64,000 nt of DNA, taken from assembly GCA_036873755.1 (NCBI GenBank), contig JAVTVY010057091.1, forward strand, positions 186,001 through 250,000, in the 5' to 3' direction. This DNA comes from Hanleya hanleyi (Eukaryota > Mollusca > Polyplacophora > Lepidopleurida > Hanleyidae). Positions 48,401-55,661 of this stretch are shown in pieces; position 1 is the first letter of the stretch, and the number at the start of each line of letters is the position of its first letter. The notes beneath the pieces are model-generated. The model worked only from the letters and a program-made list of their open reading frames with translations. It did not search any database and was not told the origin of the DNA. The translations under genes and the position numbers were made by a program.

Positions 48401-51400
48401 TTTCGTTTTTAACTATTTGTAGCATCTTCCTAAAGGGAGATAAGGCCATTAGCAAGAGCAGGTTTGATTTGGTAACAAATACCAACATTATTTATAAATG
48501 TTTAATATTTGTTGGAAGCGCGTTTTTAATGATTCCAAATATCTAAATGTCTTAACTGTAAATCTGTAGCTTGTGAAGATATTTGAATTTAAAAAAAAAT
48601 AATTAAAAAAATTGAGCCTTCTTTTTTAAATGGCTATTTTCATAAAAGTATTTCTTTTATCGTAACTTACATCATCATTTTCTGTAGAAGACAACGCCAA
48701 CAAGAAATAGGTTTTGTCTCAGTTTTGTATATTTTGATCTAGTCTATCTGCATTTAATTCAACTTCAGAATTGTGAGTTGCTCAATTTTGTAAAGAAATA
48801 TTTCCTTAACCCTATCTGGCCTGGGTGATCTGGGGTGTACCGCAGCCTTGGTGGGGGGGGGGAGGGGGGTGGCTAAGGCTAGAGGGCTGAAACTTACCAC
48901 ACTATATCTTTGGGTCAAGCGCTACAAGAAAATGTAAAAAAAAATTCAAGATGACCGCCATGATGTCACTGTGATGTCATTTTCAAAAAGAGCATTTTTG
49001 GACGATTTTCTTCGCAGAAACTGCATGATAAATTAGTAAATAATAATCTGATATGAAATAAAATAAGTTTTACCCACTTTTCTGTACAGAAAGGCAAAAA
49101 TTTTGAAATATGACGAAAACATCACTTTTTCTGGTACCCCACATGGCCGCCATTTTGAATTTATCCATGATTCTCTGCTCGTGGGGTTATGCCAATAGGC
49201 TCAAAATGACCCCAATATGATAACCTATAACGTCAAGGAGTTTCAGCTCTCCATTTTTTGGCGTCCCGGAGATAGCGCAGAAAGTTTGGTAGGGGGGCAT
49301 TTTGGCTCCCCCCCCAAATCCCCCAGGCCTGGTAGGGTTAATGGGGGAAGGGAGGGAGAGAAAACAAATCAGGGGGTGTTTTTTGGCGATACTAAGACAT
49401 ATGGTTTCAGAAAAATGCATAGAATCGCGTTGACTCAACATGCTGAATTTTTGCGTAATTTTTGAAGAAATATGGCGAAAACATCACTTTTCTGGTATCC
49501 CCACATGGCCGCCATTTTGAATTTACCCATGATTCTCTGCTCGGGGGGTCATGCAAATAGGCTCAAAATGACCCTAGAGGGTGTGCAAAAGTGTGTGCAG
49601 AATGGTTCAGTATTCTTAATACTGTTAACTGTAGACCAGTATTAACATGCAGGACAGCATCATCATTATTTGTCATTGCTGTCAATGTGATATACAACAG
49701 CTAGGAAACAACCATTCTATTGAAGAAAGGGTCAGTTGTTCGTGTAAGGTACTATTGTTGAGGCTTTCATAGTTTTTTGAGAACCTCCAGTCTAGACTCC
49801 CTGTTGTACCAAGACAGAGTACTTGTTTTTCTACGTCCCATGATAGTTACAGGAAAGATTGATGGCTGAAGGAGTAAAACGATTTATATTACCAGTACGT
49901 ATTATCTTGAGCTTGATATTGCCATTCGAAGATGTGTGACAGATTATATCACAGTTTGTGTATGACTATTCTGGTGGTCAGTCTTTCTATACAGATCTTT
50001 TTATTGTAGTGAGAATAGGTTTTCCCACTATCTATATCAGTTTAGATAATAATTGGCTGTTGGCAGGTCGAAAGACTAAATGTTATACCAATCAACACTA
50101 TTCCTTCCCTTTGTTTTGTGACACATGAAAGATGGATAGAATGATATGCAGTTGAATGTCATGTCTACATCATTAATATACTATGCTTTGTAGGTCCGTG
50201 CTCAGGAGGCAGAACGGCTGACCAATGAACATACTTTGGCCAAATTCAAGCAAATCATGCAGACTCAAAAGAAGGAGAACAAAGATTTACAGACTAAGAT
50301 TGATAAACTGTTCCACACTCAGACAGACTTTGATAGGTGAGCATTCGAGTCTTTCACTCTCTATTATCTACAGTAATATCTCTATGTACCTGTACAAAAA
50401 TTATAAATTTATGACCTCTTCAGTCATCTCTAAACTGAAAATCAAAATAATGGATAACAAATTAACAGTGTTCAAAGTTCAAGTAAGTCTTGTAATAGCT
50501 TGAAAAACATATGATTGGATAAACACGATAAATGTCTAGTTGTCTCAAATTTGGTTGCTGTTTGTTTTTATCTCGCCTTACGAAGTAAAGGGGAGATATT
50601 GTGAGGGGGGAAAGAGGATGTCATCGTCGGTGTTGGTGGCGGTGTCGGTGTCGGTGTCCCCTGCCTGGAAATGATCAGGTTTTTGGTTTAGCAAATTCAA
50701 AAAAAATCTAGAAAATTTACAACAAATACAAAATAAAAATAAAAATATGGGGGGTGGGTATTCCACCTGACTACTCCTGGGATGCTTCAATGTTAAAATC
50801 CCTATGATAGACTTTTGCATTTAGCTGAAGTGCACATGTACATCTGTACTTAGAAAGTTTGCTGCAGTTGTCAGCTGTCATTGGATGATTATGCAACTTG
50901 GTACACATGTTCCTTATGATTAGAGGATGTACCTGTGCAATTTAGGAGATGAAATATTGATTTTTGTCCAAATTCTGGCAAATGATCTGTTTAGGTGAAT
51001 TGTACATGCAGTTGTCAGATTTCATTGGATGATTACGGAACTTGGTACACATGTTTCTTATGATTAGAGGATGTACCCATGCTATTTTTGAGATGAAATA
51101 TTAATTTTTCTCCAAATTATGGCAAATGATAGAGTTTTGCGTTTAGTGAAGTGCACATGTACATCTGTACATCACAGTTTGCTGCAGTTGTCAGCTGTCA
51201 TTGAATGATTATGAAACTTGGTACACATGTTTCTTATGATTAGAGGATGTACTTGTGCTATTTAGGAGATGAAATATTAATTTTTGTTCAAATTTTGAGG
51301 GTTTAAGTAATTTGCCAATGATAATGTACATGTATATACATGTCAGCTTTCATTGGATGAGTTGGACACTTGCTACCCAAGTTCAATGTGATTTGAGGAT

Positions 51401-54400
51401 GTGCATGTGCTATTTAAGAAATATGACATTAAATATGAATTTTTGTCCTAATTATTGCAGTTTAGACTTTGTACGTTTCCATTGATAAGGTTATTGTTGG
51501 GCAAAAATTTACATGTAGATCTGTACATGGGAAGTTTGTTGAACCTTTCGTGGGATGATTATAAAACTTGGAGGACATGTTTCATGTTTTCCTAGGTCAG
51601 AGCTGTCCCACAGTAATCCCACATGGGACTGACCTATCCAGCAGTAATCCCAAATGGCACTGGCCTATCCAGCAGTAATGCCACACGAGACTGACCTATC
51701 CAGCAGTAATCCCATATGGAACTCAACTATCCTGCAGTAATCCCAAACCGGACTGGTCTATCCAGCAGTAATCCCATTTGGGACTGGCCTATCCAGCAGT
51801 AATGCCACACGGGACTGACCTATCCAGCAGTAATCCCAGACCGGACTGGCCTGTCCAGCAGTAATCCCACATGGGACTGGCCTATCCATCAGTAATGCCA
51901 CACAGGACTGACCTATCCAGCAGTAATCCCAAATGGCACTGGCCTATCCAGCAGTAATGCCACACGGGACTGACCTATCCAGCAGTAATCCCAAATGGCA
52001 CTGGCCTATCCAGCAGTAATGCCACACAGGATTGACCTATCCAGCAGTAATCCCAAATGGCACTGGCCTATCCAGCAGTAATGCCACACGGGACTGACCT
52101 ATCCAGCAGTAATCCCAGACCGGACTGGCCTGTCCAGCAGTAATCCCACATGGGACTGGCCTATCCATCAGTAATGCCACACGGGACTGACGTATCCAGC
52201 AGTAATCTCACACGGGACTGACCTATCCAGAAGTAATATGACACTGGACTGCAATATGCAGCAGTAATCCCACATGGCACTGACCTATCCAGCCATAATC
52301 CTAGATGGGACTGACCTATTCCGCTGTAATCCCACACAGGTTTAGCCTATCCAGCGGTAATCCCACATGGGACTTGCCTCCCCAGCCGTAATTTCACACA
52401 GCATTGCCGTATGCAGCAGTAATGCCACACTGGACTGCCTATGCAGCAGTTATCCCACACAGGACTGTCCTAACCAGCATTAATCCCATACGAGACTCAT
52501 CTATCCAGCAGTAATCCCAGACAGGACCGGCCTATCCAGCAGTAATCCCACTTGGGACTGGACTATCCAGTAGTAATCCCACAGGGGACTGGTCTAACCA
52601 TCAGTAATAACACACGGGACACTGGTCCATCCAGCAGTAATCCTACACAGGACTGGCCTATCCAGCAGTTATCTCACATGGGACTGACCTATCCAGCAGT
52701 AATCCCACGGCACTGACCTATCCATCCTACATGGGATTAATTTATATGCCGTTAATCCCACATGGGACTGATGTTATTGTCTGTACCAGATAATCTATTC
52801 CAGACATTATTGTCTGTACCACATCACCTATTCCAGACGTTATTGTTTGCTCTACATGTACGCTTTCAATACTGCTGCAGCTTCGGCGGATGACCCCGCA
52901 AGGCGAGATGTTGAGGTTCTCAGAACGCTTGTTGTTTTTACCGACCAACCTTGATATTTCAAACCATAAAGAGGGAACCCACACATTCATTCTTTTTGGT
53001 GTTTATAAAAAAAGACAAAGATGATTGTATATAAGTGGGTACATTGCAAATCAAGCAATTTTATTTGGCAAAAATGGATCTTCATTATCTGAGAATCATA
53101 GATTTTGAAACAGTGGGGAAGATTCTTGGATGAGACTTGAATGCCCTGATTTGGAATAGGATTGAGGATTAAGTGATTTGATTACTATGACGCATTACTT
53201 GACTTTTATTCTGTATTAAAACTGTTTGTTGTTGTTTCTTCCAGGGCACAGGATACGATAAAGTCCATTGATGCAGACATTCGAGATTTGAAACTTTGCA
53301 ATAAGGAGCTGCAGGCTGAAATTGAAGGTTGTAGAAAGCGTGAAACTGATCTTTTGGAACTGACAGAAAAACTGACTGGAAAAAATGCTAATCTCCAGTC
53401 AGAAAATACATCACTAAATGGAAAGGTAGGTACAGTTCGGTCTCACTGAGTATTATGGGAGGCAGTTTAATATGGTGAACAAAATCAGGTTGATTAAATT
53501 ATGCCACTAACATGGGTCATGTAAATGCACTTCCAAATACTGTCAAAATTTATTCGACCTTTCAATATTATGAATTGATAATTACGATACTGGTTTATGT
53601 AGATTTGAAATTTACAACACATTGGTGAGAAAAAATACTATGAAAATAATCAACACTGTCACTAAAGCATCGATCCCTATTCTCTGGAAAACTGAAGTAT
53701 AGAGTTTAATTTGTGTTTATCCTCACAGGTCTTGACTTTGACAGGCGATCACCAAAGGATGACAATGGAGATACAGGAATTTGAAACCAATCTCAAACAC
53801 ACGGTACTTGTCAGAATTTCTTCGTAGGAGAAGTAGTCCCATTTCAGAGAACAGATTCTGATTCTATTTTATCTGGAATGGTATATGGAACTACATCTGC
53901 TTGTTTAGTGGGGTTCTTGTAATATGTGAAATGTTTTCAGATTTGGGACGATGTGGTTGCGAGTACAGCATGGTACAGTATTCATGTTAGACTGATACAT
54001 ACATATATATAGACATTCAGATTTCTGAAATCATTACAGCCTTCAACTCAACATGGGAGTGGAACTGTATTGGAGCTTATAAATTCTTCATGTCGGAGGC
54101 AGGAATTGTTTATAATCAAAATCATTGATCCCAAGGTAAAAAGTCTAGAACATCAAACTTGTGTGTGTGTGCGTGTGTGCAGGTTGTGTATGTGCAGTCG
54201 AGCCACAATGCATTTTTGCAGCTAACTCTCCAAGGGTCTACGTTGGTGAAAGCCTGATGTCTCTAACCGTCATTCTCGGTAGAGAGTTCCACTTGGGGTT
54301 GCGCATGCACAGTTGACCCAAAATGCCCTATTGCATACGACTGGTGCTGGGGGTATCTATTGGTGAAACCCCTAGGTTGCCAACCCCAGTTCTCGACAGA

Positions 54401-55661
54401 GAGTTCCAGTTACTCGTGCGCAATTGACCCACAATGCACTATTGGACATGACTGGGTCCAGGCATCTCCTTTGGCATGTTTGGTGAAACGCTGGTGTTCC
54501 CAACTCAGTTGCCAAACCCACATTGCCCTATTGTGCATGCCTGGTTCCATGGGTTTCATTCGATGAATCCCGGAGTCTCTAACCCTGGAGTTCCACTGCT
54601 GGTTGGGCATGCTCAGTTCAACCATAATGCTCTATTGCATATGGCTGGTTCCAGGAATATCCTTTGGTGAAAATATGACGTCTCTTACCTCCTATTTGTC
54701 TTAAAAGGGTTCCACTTCCAGTGGTGCATGTGCAGTCGAGTCACAATGGAATGCCATATTAGGAGATATCCTTTGCTGTGTCTGTAACCTAATGGACATT
54801 GTCATACTTTTTAATTTGTGTAACTTATTTAGCATAATTACTGAATTATGATGTTTCATATGAGCAAAGCTGAATTGTTTTCCCTGAAAAGGATTTTGAG
54901 TTTTATTAAATACATTTGTATCTGAGATAAATGTTGGTAGTTCTCCGGTTACAATGTAGTTAACTCCATGAGCATGAGTTCAGGCGAACATTGTTCATTG
55001 CATAGCATACACATTGTAGACCATAGGCTTCGCACATCCTCAAACATAACACTGTTGTCTTCGAACTATATGGAAAATTGTTCAACCACTGGCAAGTCTG
55101 TGGTCCATCATCGCCAAGCAATCCAATAACCAAACAAAAGAATACAAATACATGCTCTTCAGTGAAACTGGTTATAGCTGACATTGATTGACTTGCCGAT
55201 GGTCAGCTTTTGAACGAATGAAGGGTAGATGGAAATAGTTTCCTGGGTCGTGACATAAGGAGAATTGACAATTGACGGGGCTACCAGAACAGAAATGTAC
55301 GAAAACACATCTTCAAGAGGTTGCCACTTGCAAAATGCCAAAGTGCTGAAAAGTAGGGTTCCAATGTGAGATAATGTACCAGATACATGATTTGATACAA
55401 ACCACACATCCATGAGTGAGTCGGTTGTAGAAACCTATTTCACAGGTTCAAAAATCTCATGTGACCAACTGTATATGGCTGTGAACAAAAAATGATGGTG
55501 TCAGTTATATTGCTAGTATATATTCCGCTGGTCTGGTTGTTTCAGTCTGTATGATATGCAGCTTGTACATTTTCAGTCCGACAGTTTGGAAGAAGAACAA
55601 AAAGCTAGGAGAACCGAGACAGAAAAACTGAAGGAAGCTTTGAATGAAAAGATCAAATCTG
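21365..55661 (+). CDS. CCDC186: CCDC186 orthologue (RAB2-linked golgin), 12 exons seen, 3' end outside window
   Basis: The exons encode about 1478 residues: a long acidic disordered N-terminus, then nearly continuous coiled coil. Blocks recognisable from the family include MVVKYAQAEH, IKWAQNKMKAELEAHK, EEAEQIRRDCQAIIKTYQ, CEEMKSNTLDQRLR and EGCRKRETDLLELTEKLTGK. Known: CCDC186/CCCP-1 is a trans-Golgi coiled-coil protein that binds RAB2 and acts in dense-core-vesicle maturation and cargo retention. The start is the ATG at 21373, eight bases inside the first exon and the first ATG of its long frame; 5' UTR exons are not identified. All junctions keep frame. The conserved C-terminal region is absent, so the gene must continue past 64000. 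The first exon is far longer than the vertebrate N-terminus as I remember it. Confidence 0.88.
21412..21840 (+). repeat. Coding 54-bp tandem repeat in CCDC186
   Basis: Eight near-identical 54-bp units in frame, each with CCTGATCC-GAGTC and GTGAGGAGAGAC. The unit is a multiple of three, so copy-number change preserves the frame. Minus-strand frames here (107 and 161 codons) are mirror effects of the repeat. Confidence 0.93.
24590..24992 (+). repeat. 29-bp minisatellite, left part
   Basis: Units of GTGATCTAGGGGTGATTG plus AATGTTAATAG, diverged at the left. It lies in the intron after the first coding exon. The array is cut at 24992 by a transposon-like insertion and resumes at 28684. Confidence 0.9.
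25065..26990 (+). repeat. Hairpin-headed 157-bp tandem array (family A), copy 1
   Basis: The head is a perfect 11-bp hairpin, AGCCCACCATC-ACCA-GATGGTGGGCT (25065-25090). The leader is TTTTCGTCCGTGGTCC and CGTCCGT, followed by about 12 monomers of 154-157 bp. Each contains TATCGCGATTTCTCAGGAAC, CTCAAATTTGGTACACAGG, TTCCCCTTGGGGTCTAG, GTCCGATTCGAAAATCC and a CCATCTTGGATTTCC box. The last monomer is distinctive (GTCCCACATGGGG), exactly as in the copy at 56977. Overlapping frames of 60-133 codons here are artefacts. Confidence 0.93.
26991..28560. other. Interior of the CAGGG element; no gene recognised
   Basis: Single-copy sequence. Plus- and minus-strand frames of 76-98 codons have no conserved motifs and no transposase signature. 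ACTTTTAACTGCC near 28310 marks nothing identifiable. Confidence 0.4.
28684..29930 (+). repeat. 29-bp minisatellite, right part
   Basis: More than 40 units in the same orientation and register as 24590-24992. They are nearly uniform from 29220 to 29860, with a higher-order alternation of GAATGTTAATAG and GGATTATGTTAATAG forms. A GCATATCAATAGTG spacer occurs at about 28910 and again at 29888. Confidence 0.93.
30086..30221 (+). CDS. CCDC186: CCDC186 exon, 45 codons
   Basis: Acceptor tatccag, donor GAG|GTCAGT. Completing the split Arg codon from 24434 gives LENEKSNQEEQLEFITHEKD and on through LYLPQIKE, a coiled-coil segment. Ends in phase 0. Confidence 0.88.
30471..30599 (+). CDS. CCDC186: CCDC186 exon, minimal form of 43 codons; alternative ends up to 31391
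   Basis: Acceptor ttcttcag at 30463-30470. The peptide runs from LEYTLNQQQNEIRGLKEKLS to HEIKLRVDQ. The first usable donor is CAA|GTAAGAATT at 30600, and splicing it to 31886 gives ...RVDQ-VTKMYED, in phase 0. The 72-bp duplication downstream offers 11 further in-phase donors, so the exon may extend in 24-residue steps. Confidence 0.82.
30540..31508 (+). repeat. 72-bp tandem array that copies a 5' splice site (13 units)
   Basis: Each 72-bp unit holds the last 54 bases of the exon (RAVGALQHELKLRVDQ) plus 18 bases starting GTAAGAATT. Donor GT falls at 30600 + 72k for k = 0 to 11; the copy at 30960 reads GTCAGA, and in the thirteenth (31464) GT has become AT. The frame is open through all units to a TAA at 31506-31508. 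If read as protein, each unit adds 24 residues including VRIDNMAK-type sequence that was intronic. Confidence 0.95.
31886..32098 (+). CDS. CCDC186: CCDC186 exon, 71 codons
   Basis: Acceptor tgttttag, donor AAG|GTAAGC. The peptide VTKMYEDCRKEKDSMVVKYA through AELELK is strongly coiled coil and matches the family block with MV.KY and a following REREQ-type heptad stretch. Phase 0 at both ends. Confidence 0.9.
32175..32830 (+). repeat. Family C-like hairpin-headed element in intron
   Basis: CCCCTCAGCCAAATTTAGCC-TTGGGGTATCGTCGTCATC resembles the head at 12209 and is followed by GTCCGCCTGTCTGTCC. The downstream monomers are too decayed to define. Remaining intron sequence to 33029 shows nothing recognised. 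Confidence 0.5.
33030..33149 (+). CDS. CCDC186: CCDC186 exon, 40 codons
   Basis: Acceptor ttctcag, donor AAG|GTCAGT. It encodes NSELHSTGRELDKHKELLSS followed by AEVRIKWAQNKMKAELEAHK. The IKWAQNKMKAE block is the most diagnostic CCDC186 signature in the window. Phase 0 at both ends. Confidence 0.92.
33474..34861 (+). repeat. 73-bp tandem array that copies a 3' splice-site boundary (20 units)
   Basis: Each unit contains the intron end (TATGTTGTAATTGACAG or -CAC) plus about 40 bases related to the next exon's start (GAGAC-AA, then GTGTGCTGCTAGAATTAAGG). Boundaries lie at 33474, 33547 and then every 73 bases from 33616 to 34857. The acceptor is AG at 33474, 33547, 34638, 34784 and the real one at 34857; the other 15 read AC. 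A unit of 73 is not a multiple of three and most copies carry TAA in the exon-derived part. Confidence 0.95.
34862..34966 (+). CDS. CCDC186: CCDC186 exon, 35 codons
   Basis: Acceptor attgacag, donor CAG|GTAAAC. The peptide ETKKELEKSVARIKESKEEA ends EQIRRDCQAIIKTYQ, matching the family's EEADQIR...IKTYQ stretch. It is the only copy after the 73-bp array that reads on without a stop. Phase 0. Confidence 0.9.
35060..36540 (+). repeat. 30-bp minisatellite in intron
   Basis: About 48 units of GAGGAGGTTGGTTGGATTGA plus TATCAGTAAT. Because 30 is a multiple of three, both strands show long open frames (for example 293 codons, repeated NPTNLLITDI, on the minus strand). No splice sites or start context support translation. 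Confidence 0.95.
37193..37291 (+). CDS. CCDC186: CCDC186 exon, 33 codons
   Basis: Acceptor ttatttcag, donor GAG|GTCAGA. ECEEMKSNTLDQRLRKKESE and on to KTDQEE; the E.EE.KSN.LD..LR pattern is a clear CCDC186 block. Phase 0. Confidence 0.9.
37533..37619 (+). CDS. CCDC186: CCDC186 exon, 29 codons
   Basis: Acceptor ttctgccag, donor AAG|GTATTA. VHSVVLRELESLKVKHKDTL then EELITYKDK. The following intron (37620-50193) houses the DIRS element. Phase 0. Confidence 0.85.
37783..37946 (+). repeat. DIRS left inverted terminal repeat
   Basis: CTGCTCTTGCTAATGGCC, GTTAAAAACGAAAAGTTGTC, AGGGAGCTCTCTCAGCCC and AATCCTTAATCTCCCTC recur in reverse complement at 48323-48470. The outermost 30 bases differ between the two ends, as usual for DIRS, except for a shared ATATTTGTTG. 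Confidence 0.9.
39495..42402 (+). mobile_element. CAGGGG-type DNA element in DIRS ORF1, 5-bp target duplication CACGT
   Basis: Ends CAGGGGTTATTCTAGCC and GGCTAGAAAAACCCCTG form inverted repeats, flanked by CACGT at 39490-39494 and 42403-42407. Insert plus duplication is 2913 bases, a multiple of three, and ORF1 continues in the same frame on the far side. Subterminal AAACTCAATTT motifs are repeated near both ends, and a hairpin TCATCGGGATTACCACGATGA lies near the right end. It contains a second element of the same family. No transposase frame. Confidence 0.85.
39777..41308 (+). mobile_element. Nested CAGGGG-type DNA element, 5-bp target duplication CAGGC
   Basis: Ends CAGGGGTTTTTTCAGAC and GTCTGAAAAAACCCCTG are perfect 17-bp inverted repeats, flanked by CAGGC at 39772-39776 and 41309-41313. 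Just inside the left end is a palindrome built on TCATCGGGGTAACCCCGATGA. Subterminal AAATTGAGTTTT motifs occur five times on the left and three times on the right, with a GCGCGCCGAAGGCGCGC hairpin on each side. It carries no recognisable gene. Same family as its host element, inserted later. Confidence 0.88.
42997..44155 (+). mobile_element. Hairpin-headed repeat inserted in DIRS ORF1 (family E)
   Basis: The left end is a perfect 15-bp hairpin, TATGCCCCCCCTCTA-AC-TAGAGGGGGGGCATA (42997-43028). A leader of GTCCGTCCGTCCGGTCTGTC follows, then four monomers of about 160-175 bp sharing GGCTGGATCTCGGTTAATAT, GTATGGACAAGTATGA, GTTGTGCAGCGT and TTCAAGAGTTATGGCCC. The right end is a G-run followed by GCATA (to 44155), an inverted match to the head. 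The flanks suggest a TA target, but the exact boundary is uncertain. Confidence 0.75.
44156..44385 (+). pseudogene. DIRS ORF1 C-terminal part
   Basis: In-frame continuation of ORF1 after the family E insertion. It is a basic tail with FDKPLQARGRRSTRGKFSRG, probably nucleic-acid binding, ending in TGA at 44383-44385. Its last 100 bases overlap the start of the RT frame. Confidence 0.7.
44288..46477 (+). CDS. DIRS reverse transcriptase / RNase H / methyltransferase-like protein
   Basis: The first ATG of the open frame is 44288, giving about 729 codons; the frame is open a little further upstream. RT motif A is seen as SIDLQDAYLHIPI, motif B region as LPFGVNITPW, and the catalytic YIDD at 45065-45076. 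The RNase H domain follows with HTDASETGWG, ATDNSTVIAHIN and VPGRLNVLADRLSR, but the expected second acidic residue after HINLL is Ala (GCA, 45656-45658). A third region with WETPVIDLFATRNN, AIDALSINW and AYAYPP resembles the Dam-like methyltransferase domain described in DIRS elements. The frame overlaps ORF1 at its start and the recombinase at its end. No internal stop. Confidence 0.9.
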   Translation: MVIFVASTSLYKPVAVVPPVGNFPEEGVLPTNDYPFPISHHTRDFHLPAFRPFNHQVVGGRLQHFWENWQLITDNDWIIKTLKYGFLFNFQSQPRLISRPRPSLLPVPTGHVQTLLSSVATLIAKGAVRELPHAEDSVGYYSHVFLVPKKDSDQMRMIIDLKRLNKFHLTMPPHFKMSVSSIRARVHHWDWLASIDLQDAYLHIPIHPRHRRFLRFTINDRRFEWQVLPFGVNITPWLFTRITSPVMAFLHLRGIHIEVYIDDILLWAADKPLLNAQVRFTLLVLRHLGFIPHPQKSELVPAQIRRYIGAVFNTRQQLVRPPEDRWTKIQALILRFLSSTYQTRQRWQSLLGLLTSTQGLTHYSRLRVRPLQYHLFPYLQTSSLNPVVLVLTSLHPHLIWWQSRHNVMRGVPFRFPSPDHHLHTDASETGWGAHLDGLEVSGRWSSLDARLHINLLAVILAVQHWSWRLMKSSLLIATDNSTVIAHINKMGTTRSFSTFRLVWDLYDWALIHHCHLNARHVPGRLNVLADRLSRPDTVLQTEWQLHLEVFRQICSVWETPVIDLFATRNNAQLTLFVSPILDPQAFAIDALSINWDNFLAYAYPPMALILQKISQHDCVVLLVVPWWPRRQWFPVLVPLLTAPPRRLPVWPSLLRQPHGIFHHNPQWLNLHVCRLSRVHSQSKDFQQKLHRRWFQPIDLPHHSSIKRNGPISSPGAKNVIPIPTLPLFP
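46363..47382 (+). CDS. DIRS tyrosine recombinase (about 339 residues)
   Basis: This is the integration enzyme of the element. The chosen ATG (46363) begins MVSANRSSTSQLYQAKWAYF, where family similarity starts; the frame is open much further upstream, inside RT. An SAM-like N-terminal part (EGYRSALARVLRL) is followed by the catalytic set of tyrosine recombinases: Arg in ASRVSEL (46798-46800), His-x-x-Arg in SHEIRA (47194-47205) and the nucleophile Tyr in NFYLRD (47302-47304). All are present, so the protein could be active. It overlaps the RT frame by 115 bases in another frame and ends at TAA. Confidence 0.9.
   Translation: MVSANRSSTSQLYQAKWAYFVSWCQERDSDPDSASISLVADFLLHLHRDKKFQISTIEGYRSALARVLRLSTGIDISLNDNISALLPCLRAFALQSRRTRQLLPKWDIDVVLCALIRLPFEPLQSASLKAVSYKTAFLAAFALASRVSELHALERSSLTWTADWSRISFRPVPEFIAKNEAVRQGPCAQRLYSIPALSDFVRDLEDDLLLCPVRVIRHYLTRTDPGRRSRRLLFLSLQPSAVCDITKNTTASWLKKTIKWTYQLAIDAAPLLSSASSHEIRAIATSWPLWKNLSLHDIVQSCAWTANSTFTNFYLRDMSVQSDRVTTLGPLVAAQHVVE
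47383..48154 (+). other. DIRS 3' untranslated region
   Basis: Runs of A then G directly follow the recombinase stop. Downstream segments (GCTGCATCATCTCATC; CACAAGTCATCTT; GATGGCTTGTGGACTAAAG; GATCACGGCTACATGG) have diverged counterparts at 62455-63060 and 63290-64000. No gene. Confidence 0.75.
48155..48250 (+). repeat. DIRS internal complementary region
   Basis: Its first half is the complement of the left end (AGCAAGAGCAGGTGTAGATT) and its second half the complement of the right end (ATAATGTTGGTATTTGTTAC), fused at ATATTTGTTG/ATTTATAAAT. Such a junction-spanning segment is the template proposed for closing the circular DIRS intermediate. Confidence 0.9.
48323..48514 (-). repeat. DIRS right inverted terminal repeat
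   Basis: Reverse complement of 37783-37946 over about 145 bases, with its own outer extension to ATATTTGTTG at 48514. Confidence 0.9.
48806..49341. mobile_element. MITE with TTAA target sites and CCCTATCTGGCC ends
   Basis: TTAA at 48806-48809 and 49338-49341 flank inverted repeats of about 28 bases (CCCTATCTGGCCTGGGTGATC at the left, its diverged complement at the right). CCCT termini next to TTAA suggest piggyBac. It contains a segment (about 49090-49215) that is repeated at about 49450-49575 just outside, probably part of a second, truncated copy. Confidence 0.7.
50194..50336 (+). CDS. CCDC186: CCDC186 exon, 47 codons plus 2 bases
   Basis: Acceptor ctttgtag, donor ATAG|GTGAGC. VRAQEAERLTNEHTLAKFKQ through HTQTDFD, then a split Arg codon completed in the next exon. 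It is the first exon after the DIRS insertion, showing that the gene can resume in frame. Confidence 0.88.
50571..51595 (+). repeat. Hairpin-headed tandem element (family F), about 145-bp monomers
   Basis: The head TCTCGCCTTACGAAGTAAAGGGGAGA (50571-50596) is a near-palindrome. The leader is GTCGGTGTTGGTGGCGGTGTCGG, shown here only by its GTCGGT repeats. Four monomers share CAGTTGTCAG-TTTCATTGGATGA, AACTTGGTACACATGTT and GATTAGAGGATGTAC. The leader differs from CGTCCG, but the architecture is the same as in the other families. Confidence 0.7.
51595..52770 (+). repeat. 31-bp minisatellite in intron
   Basis: About 37 units of ACTGACCTATCCAGCAGTAA plus TCCCACATGGG, with a higher-order alternation of ATGCCACACGGG and ATCCCAAATGGC forms around 51900-52180. 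Confidence 0.93.
53245..53425 (+). CDS. CCDC186: CCDC186 exon, 60 codons
   Basis: Acceptor cttccag, donor AAAG|GTAGGT. After the split Arg it reads AQDTIKSIDADIRDLKLCNK, then ELQAEIEGCRKRETDLLELT, then EKLTGKNANLQSENTSLNGK. The RKRE.(D/E)LLE.TE(K/R)LT.KNA.LQSE run is highly characteristic of CCDC186. Phase 0 at its end. Confidence 0.93.
53729..53803 (+). CDS. CCDC186: CCDC186 exon, 25 codons
   Basis: Acceptor cctcacag, donor ACG|GTACTT. VLTLTGDHQRMTMEIQEFET then NLKHT. Short but phase-compatible on both sides (phase 0) and in the right position. Confidence 0.75.
54185..54790 (+). repeat. Degenerate tandem repeat, about 115-130-bp units
   Basis: Five diverged copies sharing GCATG-GCAGT-GA-CACAATGC, CTATTG, CTGGT-C and TTGGTGAAA, then TCTCTAACC and AGAGTTCCA. 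It lies in an intron; a short (GT)n tract precedes it at 54161-54180. Confidence 0.7.
55577..55661 (+). CDS. CCDC186: CCDC186 exon, last one visible (28 codons plus 1 base)
   Basis: Acceptor acattttcag, donor CTG|GTATGT. SDSLEEEQKARRTETEKLKE then ALNEKIKS, a coiled coil like the family's EEELRKEEVQ-type segment. It ends in phase 1, so a further exon is required; none in 55662-64000 fits. Confidence 0.85.

Larger units (their letters stand above)
37783..48514 (+). mobile_element. DIRS-type tyrosine-recombinase retrotransposon, nearly full length
   Basis: It lies in a CCDC186 intron in the same orientation as the gene. It has a left inverted terminal repeat (37783-37946), gag-like ORF1, a frame for RT, RNase H and a methyltransferase-like domain, a tyrosine-recombinase frame, an internal complementary region (48155-48250) and a right inverted terminal repeat (48323-48514). 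This order and these ends are the defining layout of DIRS elements, which insert via a recombinase rather than a DDE integrase and leave no target duplication. Without the nested insertions it would be about 6.7 kb. ORF1 is broken; RT and recombinase frames are open, so this copy is relatively young but unlikely to be autonomous. Confidence 0.92.
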
